Part shown: piece by piece, positions 1 to 4,534 of the stretch | Layout: every line of letters begins with the position of its first letter | How positions within the stretch are numbered: position 1 is the stretch's first letter | Origin: Caldilineaceae bacterium | GTDB taxonomy: Bacteria > Chloroflexota > Anaerolineae > Caldilineales > Caldilineaceae | Direction of reading: 5' to 3' | Assembly (NCBI GenBank): GCA_014879855.1 | Contig: JACSRH010000398.1 | Span: forward strand, 1 to 5,409 | DNA: 5,409 nt | The notes under the pieces: model-generated | What the model saw: the letters and a program-made list of their open reading frames with translations, nothing else | What the model was told of the DNA's origin: nothing | The model's database searches: none | Translations under genes and position numbers: made by a program

Positions 1-1
1 C

Positions 2-40
2 TACAGCGAAGTTGGCGCGTTGAAGGTCGCGCTAGCTTGA
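2..40 (+). CDS. Possible C-terminal end of an upstream gene (partial)
   Basis: One plus-strand frame runs in from the left edge and ends at TGA 38-40, giving YSEVGALKVALA as the last residues. Another plus frame ends at the TAG at 52-54, at the edge of quasi-palindrome A, but its codon use looks poorer. If real, this gene is convergent with the HAD hydrolase and its product cannot be identified from 12 residues. The stretch could equally be non-coding, so confidence is low. Confidence 0.22.
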   Translation, partial: YSEVGALKVALA

Positions 41-50
41 ACGAGAAGAG

Positions 51-145
51 ATAGCACGCGGAGGACGCGAATTGGGCGGATTTGCGCGGTTTTCCCTGGT
101 TTTTATCTGCGTGCATCCGTTCAATCCGCATCATCCGCGTGCTAT
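51..145. repeat. Quasi-palindromic intergenic element A
   Basis: Positions 51-89 pair with 107-145 without any gap: 39 positions, of which I count 30 Watson-Crick pairs, 5 G-U pairs and 4 mismatches (63/133, 66/130, 70/126, 82/114). The loop is 90-106. The right arm is made of iterations starting with ATC at 105, 115, 124 and 133 (ATCTGCGTGC, ATCCGTTCA, ATCCGCATC, ATCCGCGTGC). The ends carry TAG in both orientations: 52-54 on the plus strand and 144-142 on the minus strand, where it is the stop codon of the HAD gene. No T-run follows the stem on either side, so it is not a classical intrinsic terminator. I infer a dispersed repeat of the kind seen many times per genome in some environmental bacteria. 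Confidence 0.8.
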
Positions 146-750
146 TCAACCTCGTACGCGGCCAGCGCGGCGGCGACATTGAGCGCCGGCGTGTAGTGAA
201 TGGCGGCCATGCCGACGGCGCGCGCGCCCTCGACGTTGTAAAGCATGTCATCGATGAAGATCGCTTCGGCGGGGGTGCGTTCCAGCCGCGCCAGTGTGCG
301 CAGGAAAATCTCGGGCGCGGGCTTCATCACCTTCTCGGTGGCCGAGCCGACGATCAGATCGAATGCGTCGGCAATCGGATAGGTGACGGTCAGTGTGTGG
401 AGGAGATCGTCCATGGCGTTGGAGATGATCACGGTCTGGTAGCGCGGGCGCAGACGGCGCACGAGCGCAAGCAGCGGCGCGTTGAGGCGGTCGCCGCCCC
501 AGAATTGCTGGCGGAAGGCAGCCATCGCCGCATCGTCGCCGCCAAGGCGCGTTTGGAGCCAGCCCCACAGTTCCGCCGAAGCAATCTCGCCGCGCTGCGC
601 CTGCTGCCCCATTTCGCTGTTGTAGACCAGATATTCGGCCTCACCGGGCTGCAAACCGAGCTGCTCTTCCAGCCGGCGGCGCGGCGTCGGATCTTCAGTC
701 CGCACCAGCACGCCGCCTACGTCAAAGATCACGGTCTTAATCATTGCCAT
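142..750 (-). CDS. HAD-superfamily hydrolase (subfamily IA-like phosphatase)
   Basis: The 202-residue protein is a haloacid dehalogenase-type hydrolase, probably a cytoplasmic phosphatase of a small phosphorylated metabolite. All four HAD motifs are visible. Motif I is FDVGGVL with nucleophile D10; motif II is VIISNA with S110; motif III is the lysine of KVMKP (K143 the likeliest, K140 nearby); motif IV is IFIDD with D167 and D168. The helical insert between motif I and motif II (about residues 18-90) fits a C1-type cap. The residue two after the nucleophile is Gly where the usual phosphatase acid/base is Asp. FDxGG variants are common among annotated HAD proteins, but the substitution may affect activity. 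ATG 750 is used; an in-frame ATG at 744 (M3) is an alternative, and neither has a strong Shine-Dalgarno. The stop codon lies in repeat element A. The gene is divergent from the importer. Substrate unknown; sugar phosphate is only a guess from the neighbourhood. Confidence 0.93.
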   Translation of the reverse strand: MAMIKTVIFDVGGVLVRTEDPTPRRRLEEQLGLQPGEAEYLVYNSEMGQQAQRGEIASAELWGWLQTRLGGDDAAMAAFRQQFWGGDRLNAPLLALVRRLRPRYQTVIISNAMDDLLHTLTVTYPIADAFDLIVGSATEKVMKPAPEIFLRTLARLERTPAEAIFIDDMLYNVEGARAVGMAAIHYTPALNVAAALAAYEVE

Positions 751-777
751 TGTTCTGCCTGTCTTCCAATTTGCCAG

Positions 778-836
778 CCGGATCGCGGACGTTCCATCCC
801 CCTGGCGTTAAGTGCGAAAGAGGCGCCGCGATCCGG
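778..836. repeat. Perfect 11-bp inverted repeat in the divergent intergenic region
   Basis: CCGGATCGCGG at 778-788 is the exact reverse complement of CCGCGATCCGG at 826-836, with a 37-base spacer. It lies between the divergent HAD and importer genes, upstream of the predicted importer promoter. It could be a pair of operator half-sites, a long-loop hairpin in a HAD-directed leader transcript, or a relic of a repeat. Nothing in the sequence chooses between these. Confidence 0.5.
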
Positions 837-869
837 TTTAGGAGATAGAACCTCAGCCTTTCAAATCAT

Positions 870-898
870 TTGCCGCCCTTCCCTCACCGTGCTATCAT
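870..898 (+). promoter_or_regulatory. Probable promoter of the importer operon
   Basis: TTGCCG at 870-875 (4 of 6 to the sigma-70 -35 consensus) is followed after exactly 17 bases by TATCAT at 893-898 (5 of 6 to the -10). TG at 890-891 makes an extended -10. Transcription would begin near 905, leaving a leader of roughly 90 bases before the solute-binding protein start at 993. The match is by eye only. Confidence 0.5.
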
Positions 899-907
899 CG
901 TGCACGA
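898..907. promoter_or_regulatory. 10-bp palindrome at the predicted transcription start
   Basis: TCGTGCACGA is a perfect 10-bp palindrome that begins at the last base of the predicted -10 and covers the expected start point near 905. That is a typical position for a repressor operator. LacI/GalR-type regulators of sugar importers bind short palindromes of this general kind, but no regulator gene is in the window and the site is short enough to be chance. Confidence 0.3.
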
Positions 908-992
908 GTTGCGCTGACGGCGGCATCTACGTTATCGCAACCCCCAAAGTCTACACGATAAACCCGTTTCAAACGATCAAGGAGAAGAGCGT

Positions 993-2333
993 ATGAAGCT
1001 CAAACGAATGATGGGAATTGGCGCGTTAGTCCTGATGATGGCGCTGGTTTTGTCAGCCTGTACAGGGGTTGGGCTACAGCCGGCTGCCCCTGCCGAGAGT
1101 GGCGAGCAGGCAATGGCAGGAGAACCGACAGTCATCACCTGGGCCTTCTGGGGCAGCCCGGAAGAGGCAGCTTCGCACAAACGCGTGGCCGACGCGTTCA
1201 TGGCGGAACATCCTGAGATCCAAATCGAAGTTTGGAATCAGCCGTGGGATGACTACTTCACCAAAATTCAGGCGTTGTGGGCCAGCGGCGACGCCAAGGT
1301 GATCCCGGATGTAGCGTTCCTGTGGCCGACCCCGCGCTATGCCGCGGAAGGCGTGCTGGAAAACCTGGATCCGTACATCGAGGCGTCCGGCTACAACCTC
1401 GACGATTACTGGCCGGGGCTGCTCGAGTCGGCCAAGTTCGAGGGCAGCGTCTACGGCTTCCCGCGCGACATCGAAGCGAACGTGATCTACTACAACAAAG
1501 ACATGTTCGACGCCGCGGGTGTGGCCTATCCCAGCGACGACTGGACGTGGGATGACTTCCTGGCCGCGGCCGAGGCGCTGACGCAGAAGGATGCCAATGG
1601 CATGACGACGGTTTATGCGCTGGCCGCGGAGGGCGGCAAGTGGACCAAGTGGGTCAACCAGAACGGCGGCGGCATTCTCGACGACTACACCAATCCCTCC
1701 ACGTGCATGTTGACCGACCCGGCGTCGGTGGCGGGCATCCAGTTCTTCGCCGATCTGATGGAGCAGGGCTATGCCATGCGTCCGGCCGACCTCAACCAGG
1801 CGGGCGGCGACGCAGGCGTCTTCTCCAGCGGACAGGCGGCGATGATCCTGCAAAACACCAGCCGCGTCTCCGCCTTCAACGCGGCTGGCATGAACTACGA
1901 CGTCGCGCCTGCGCCGACCCCGGCTGATGGCAAGCGCTGGAACGGCGCGGGCGGCGCGGCCTGGGTCATGAGCAGCGGCAGCGACAACAAGGACGCGGCG
2001 TGGACCTTCATCCAGTGGCTGCAGAGCGACGGCGGCGGCCAGACTCTCTACACGGAAGCTGGCGAGATCTTCCCGGCGCTGCAGAGCGTCGCCAATTCGC
2101 CGGCCTTCATGACCGACCAGCCGCCGGCCAACAAACAGGCAATCATCACCGAAGCGGCTGCATCCGACGTGGGCGGCTTTGGCTACTTCCCGGAATGGGG
2201 CGAGCTGAGCGGCTCGATCATCGAACCGGGCATGGAAGCCATCTGGGCGGGTGAGGTCGATGTTGAAAGCGGCCTGGCTGATATCTGCACCCAGGTCGAC
2301 CAGTTCCTGGCCGACAATGAGTATCCGAAATAA
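993..2333 (+). CDS. Sugar ABC transporter, extracellular solute-binding lipoprotein
   Basis: The 446-residue protein is a solute-binding protein of the bacterial type 1 family (MalE/UgpB-like, CUT1 transporters). It delivers a carbohydrate-type ligand to the permease pair encoded downstream. Residues 1-22 form a lipoprotein signal peptide: positive MKLKR, a hydrophobic core, then lipobox L20-S21-A22 before C23, the residue to be lipidated. A low-complexity Ala/Pro/Glu linker follows to about residue 45, then the mature domain opens with a TVITWAFWG strand typical of the family. The region VYGFPRDIEANVIYYNKDMF (about 160-180) matches the conserved stretch where the chain crosses between lobes and the model partner is usually YYNKdLF. 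Aromatic residues are frequent, as expected of a sugar-binding cleft. The start is well supported: AAGGAG at 979-984 lies 8 bases before the ATG. The full length is normal for the family. Substrate cannot be assigned. It is the first gene of the operon. Confidence 0.95.
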   Translation: MKLKRMMGIGALVLMMALVLSACTGVGLQPAAPAESGEQAMAGEPTVITWAFWGSPEEAASHKRVADAFMAEHPEIQIEVWNQPWDDYFTKIQALWASGDAKVIPDVAFLWPTPRYAAEGVLENLDPYIEASGYNLDDYWPGLLESAKFEGSVYGFPRDIEANVIYYNKDMFDAAGVAYPSDDWTWDDFLAAAEALTQKDANGMTTVYALAAEGGKWTKWVNQNGGGILDDYTNPSTCMLTDPASVAGIQFFADLMEQGYAMRPADLNQAGGDAGVFSSGQAAMILQNTSRVSAFNAAGMNYDVAPAPTPADGKRWNGAGGAAWVMSSGSDNKDAAWTFIQWLQSDGGGQTLYTEAGEIFPALQSVANSPAFMTDQPPANKQAIITEAAASDVGGFGYFPEWGELSGSIIEPGMEAIWAGEVDVESGLADICTQVDQFLADNEYPK

Positions 2334-2437
2334 GTAGAGACTTAGAGATCAGGAGATTGGAGATTGGGAGCACGCCGTTGCCACTGGCGCTGCTCCAGTC
2401 TCCATTCTCTATTCTCCATTCTCTATTCTCCATTTTT
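2334..2437. repeat. Quasi-palindromic intergenic element B with 7-bp iterations
   Basis: The right arm is an uninterrupted heptamer series: AGTCTCC at 2397, ATTCTCT at 2404, ATTCTCC at 2411, ATTCTCT at 2418, ATTCTCC at 2425, then a degenerate ATTTTTC. The left arm (about 2334-2372) has the complementary purine pattern, including GGAGATT at 2352-2358 and 2359-2365. The arms meet in a stronger core: GGAGCA-CGCC at 2367-2376 pairs with GGCG-(C)-TGCTCC at 2386-2396, with C2390 bulged and a 9-base loop at 2377-2385. The element starts immediately after the TAA of the binding protein and ends only 4 bases before the permease ATG. It fills the whole junction. Confidence 0.75.
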
Positions 2438-2441
2438 CACA

Positions 2442-3368
2442 ATGACGCCGCACACTTCCTCTCGCCGTCTCTTCCGCTGGCGTCCCGACCAGCAATGGGA
2501 GGGGTATCTCTTCATCCTGCCGAGTTTTCTTGGTTTTCTGGTCTTTATCGTGCTGGCTGTCGTGATGTCGTTGGGCATCAGCGTCTCTGAATGGGGGCTG
2601 ACCGGCTTTAAAGGCTTCGCCGGTCTGATCAATTATCAACAGTTGCTGCGCGATCCCGTTTTTTGGCAAACTTCTTGGAATACAGCTTTCTACATCGTGA
2701 CCATTGTGCCGCTGCAACTGGCGCTGGGACTGATCATGGCCGTAGGGCTGAACCAGGCGATCCGCGGCGCGCTGGTCTACCGGCTCATCTATTTCATGCC
2801 GGTGGTAACGACGATCGTGGCGGGCGCCATCGTTTTTCGGCTGCTGCTGAGCACGAATGGACCGGTAAACAGTTTGCTGGCGTCGGCTTTTGGTCTGTTC
2901 AACCTTCCGTTCAGCGCGCCAAACTGGCTGGGCAGCAGCCAGTTCTCTAAATGGTCGGTTGTACTGCTCACGCTGTGGAAAAACACGGGCTTCACGATGG
3001 TGGTCTACCTGGCCGCGCTGCAAGGCGTGCCGCGTGAATTGTACGATGCCGCGCACACTGACGGCGCCAATGGCTGGCAGCGTTTTCGCAACGTCACACT
3101 GCCGCTGATCAGCCCGACGACTTTCTTTCTCTTTATCTTTCAGATGATCGGAGCATTCCAGCTCTTCACCGAGCCGTTTGTGATGACGCGTGGCGGGCCG
3201 GCCAACTCATCGCTTTCGGTGGTGCAGTACATCTATTTTGCCGCCTTCCGCGATATTCGCATGGACAAAGCCGCGGCAATGGCGTGGGTGCTGTTCATCT
3301 TTATTTTTGCCTTTACGCTCTTTCAGAATTTCATGCAGAAGCGGTGGGTTTACTATGAATCAGAGTAA
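2442..3368 (+). CDS. Sugar ABC transporter permease (MalF-type, CUT1)
   Basis: With the ATG at 2442 the protein has 308 residues. It is an inner-membrane permease subunit that pairs with the second permease to form the translocation channel. Hydrophobic segments lie at about 22-46, 79-104, 111-135, 171-192, 225-247 and 278-297, the usual six. The cytoplasmic coupling loop that docks on the ATPase is at 201-221: YDAAHTDGA, then F215 and L220-P221. The first residue of the EAA signature is Asp (D202) instead of Glu, a conservative change. The frame is open further upstream to a TTG at 2364, but those 26 codons lie inside repeat element B and read as repeat-derived sequence, so the ATG is preferred; MTPHTSSRRLF is a normal cytoplasmic start. 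There is no Shine-Dalgarno before this ATG, only pyrimidine-rich repeat, which leaves the start less certain than in the other operon genes. Confidence 0.93.
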   Translation: MTPHTSSRRLFRWRPDQQWEGYLFILPSFLGFLVFIVLAVVMSLGISVSEWGLTGFKGFAGLINYQQLLRDPVFWQTSWNTAFYIVTIVPLQLALGLIMAVGLNQAIRGALVYRLIYFMPVVTTIVAGAIVFRLLLSTNGPVNSLLASAFGLFNLPFSAPNWLGSSQFSKWSVVLLTLWKNTGFTMVVYLAALQGVPRELYDAAHTDGANGWQRFRNVTLPLISPTTFFLFIFQMIGAFQLFTEPFVMTRGGPANSSLSVVQYIYFAAFRDIRMDKAAAMAWVLFIFIFAFTLFQNFMQKRWVYYESE

Positions 3369-3391
3369 ACAACTGCTTGAAAAGGAATCCT

Positions 3392-3492
3392 TGACGCGGG
3401 GACGCAAAGGGGCAGAGTCTCGCAGAGGAAGAGCCAGGGATGCCACAAGTCGGTTGCTCTGCATTTCTCTGCATCCCTGCGTCTCCGCGTCA
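3392..3492. repeat. Quasi-palindromic intergenic element C
   Basis: Positions 3392-3430 pair with 3454-3492 without gaps: 39 positions, of which I count 29 Watson-Crick, 2 G-U and 8 mismatches, with a 23-base loop. The right arm is iterative: TCTGCAT at 3458 and 3468, then CTGCGTC at 3477 and CCGCGTC at 3485. The outer end (ACGCGG then GGACGC) resembles the outer end of element A, and the arm length is the same. It sits between two permease genes that normally abut, and no T-run follows the stem, so an intrinsic terminator is unlikely. Confidence 0.78.
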
Positions 3493-3526
3493 GAGCGGAT
3501 AGCTTCTCGCCCTGTCGCGGCCAATC

Positions 3527-3530
3527 GGAG
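3527..3530 (+). promoter_or_regulatory. Ribosome binding site of the second permease
   Basis: GGAG lies 6 bases before the ATG at 3537 and outside element C. It fixes the start of the second permease and shows that the gene can be initiated independently even though its distance from the first permease (168 bases) rules out simple stop-start coupling. Confidence 0.6.
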
Positions 3531-3536
3531 CCCGGC

Positions 3537-4394
3537 ATGGCGACAATAGGCGCCTCTTTTTCGGGCTCGCCCACCCGCCTCAGCACACCGGCGCGCATCG
3601 GCCTGCATGTGCTGCTGTTCTTGTTCAGCACGATCATGCTGGCCCCCTTTGCGGTCATGCTGGTGGTCTCGCTGATTCCGAACACAGCTTTTCTGGCGCG
3701 TGACTTTTCGCCGGCGAACTTTTCATTGCAGAACTACGTGCGCACCTTTGAGGCGGTGCCCTTTGGGCGCTACTACATCAACAGCATCGTGGTCGCCGTG
3801 TCGGTGACGGTTTTACAGATCCTCATCTCGTCACTCGCAGCCTTTGCTTTTGCCCGCCTGCGCTTTCGCGGGCGCGAGGCGATCTTCCTCTTCTACCTAG
3901 CGACGCTGATGATCCCCTTCCCCGTGACGCTGATCCCCAACTTCCTCATTGTGAAAAATCTCGGCTGGTATGACACCTATCTGGCGCTGATCGTGCCCAG
4001 TCTCTTTAGCGTTTTCAGCACTTTCTTGCTGCGCCAATACTATCGCGGCCTCCCGCTCGATTTCGACGAGGCCGCGCGCATGGACGGCGCGTCGAGCCTG
4101 CGCATCTGGTGGCAGATCATCGTGCCGCTGAGTGGGCCGGTGTTGGCAACGCTCTCCATTTTTGTCTTTCAGGGCGTCTGGAACGACTTTCTGTGGCCGC
4201 TGGTCGTAACCACCTCCGAAACCATGCGTACAATTCCGGTTGGTCTTGCGGCGTTCGTCGGACAGTACAGCACCGCCTGGGATCTGCTCATGGCCGGTTC
4301 GGTGATCGCCTTGCTGCCGGTGCTGGTGCTCTACGTCATCGGCCAGAAATGGTTCGTGCAAGGGATCGCACTGAGTGGCATGGGCGGGCGTTAA
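3537..4394 (+). CDS. Sugar ABC transporter permease (MalG-type, CUT1)
   Basis: The 285-residue protein is the second inner-membrane permease of the importer. Six hydrophobic segments are visible at about 22-46, 82-106, 114-137, 147-165, 200-222 and 249-270. The EAA loop is complete and canonical: E178-A-A-R-M-D183-G184-A185, then VP at 196-197. The C-terminus GIALSGMGGR matches the usual MalG-type ending (GIxxGAVKG-like), so the protein is full length. A short N-terminal arm (1-20) precedes the first membrane segment. The gene follows the first permease in the same direction but is separated by 168 bases containing element C. No ATP-binding subunit follows; the importer presumably uses one encoded elsewhere. 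No hairpin with a T-run was seen after the stop. Confidence 0.95.
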   Translation: MATIGASFSGSPTRLSTPARIGLHVLLFLFSTIMLAPFAVMLVVSLIPNTAFLARDFSPANFSLQNYVRTFEAVPFGRYYINSIVVAVSVTVLQILISSLAAFAFARLRFRGREAIFLFYLATLMIPFPVTLIPNFLIVKNLGWYDTYLALIVPSLFSVFSTFLLRQYYRGLPLDFDEAARMDGASSLRIWWQIIVPLSGPVLATLSIFVFQGVWNDFLWPLVVTTSETMRTIPVGLAAFVGQYSTAWDLLMAGSVIALLPVLVLYVIGQKWFVQGIALSGMGGR

Positions 4395-4411
4395 GGGAGG
4401 CGCGCATCAGC

Positions 4412-4432
4412 TTTGACGCCGGTTTGACGCCG
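4412..4432. repeat. Short tandem direct repeat upstream of the Uma2 promoter
   Basis: TTTGACGCCG occurs at 4412-4421 and again at 4423-4432, an 11-base period, one helical turn apart and just upstream of the predicted -35. It could be a tandem regulator site or chance. Confidence 0.3.
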
Positions 4433-4438
4433 CCCCGG

Positions 4439-4467
4439 TTGCACAGAACGTTTGTGCGGTATACAAT
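4439..4467 (+). promoter_or_regulatory. Probable promoter of the Uma2-family gene
   Basis: TTGCAC at 4439-4444 (3 of 6 to consensus) and TACAAT at 4462-4467 (5 of 6) are separated by exactly 17 bases. An inverted repeat, GCACA at 4441-4445 and TGTGC at 4453-4457 around the palindrome AACGTT (4447-4452), overlaps the -35 and spacer and could be an operator. Transcription would start near 4474, giving a leader of about 60 bases before the ATG at 4535. The Uma2 gene therefore probably has its own transcription unit. Confidence 0.45.
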
Positions 4468-4522
4468 AGGCGGCACGATGCACGGATGGCATCCACCCGA
4501 TGCGACCGGCTGGCAAGGTTCC

Positions 4523-4527
4523 AGGAG
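4523..4527 (+). promoter_or_regulatory. Ribosome binding site that decides the Uma2 start
   Basis: AGGAG lies 7 bases before the ATG at 4535. The in-frame ATG at 4478 has no such site and would sit only a few bases after the predicted transcription start, so 4535 is preferred. Confidence 0.7.
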
Positions 4528-4534
4528 TCAACCC

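Larger units (their letters stand above)
3355..3549 (+). other. Bridging 64-codon reading frame through element C
   Basis: An ATG at 3355, inside the last codons of the first permease, opens a frame that overlaps that gene by 14 bases, crosses element C and ends at TAG 3547-3549, 13 bases past the start codon of the second permease. A weak GGTGGG at 3343-3348 lies 6 bases before it. The first dozen residues (MNQSKQLLEKES) are outside the repeat and resemble a permease N-terminus; the rest is Arg/Ser-rich repeat translation with no recognisable fold. It may serve as a translational bridge, be the remnant of the former start of the second permease, or be accidental. It probably does not encode a functional protein. 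Confidence 0.25.

Noticed and set aside
82..996. A 304-codon plus-strand frame opposite the HAD gene
   Set aside because: It is the antisense shadow of a clear HAD hydrolase with all motifs; its translation is Arg/His-rich with no domain and it runs into the promoter region.
1074..1853. A long minus-strand frame within the solute-binding protein gene
   Set aside because: GC-rich antisense shadow; the plus strand carries the recognisable lipoprotein, and the antisense translation has no familiar motif.
2397..2438. CRISPR or classical microsatellite reading of the heptamer series
   Set aside because: Units are only 7 bp with no spacers, and the complementary left arm shows it is one half of an inverted repeat.
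2409..3056. A 215-codon minus-strand frame over the first permease
   Set aside because: Its translation is rich in Arg, Gln and His, the typical antisense of a membrane protein, and its end runs through repeat element B.
3392..3492. Intrinsic terminator between the permease genes
   Set aside because: The stem is long and imperfect, no T-run follows, and stopping transcription there would separate two obligate partner subunits.
4395..4438. Terminator after the second permease
   Set aside because: No GC-rich hairpin followed by T residues is visible; only a tandem direct repeat is present.
4109..4534. Upstream extension of the Uma2 frame into the second permease
   Set aside because: It overlaps a well-supported permease and reads as non-protein sequence; AGGAG before ATG 4535 fixes the start.
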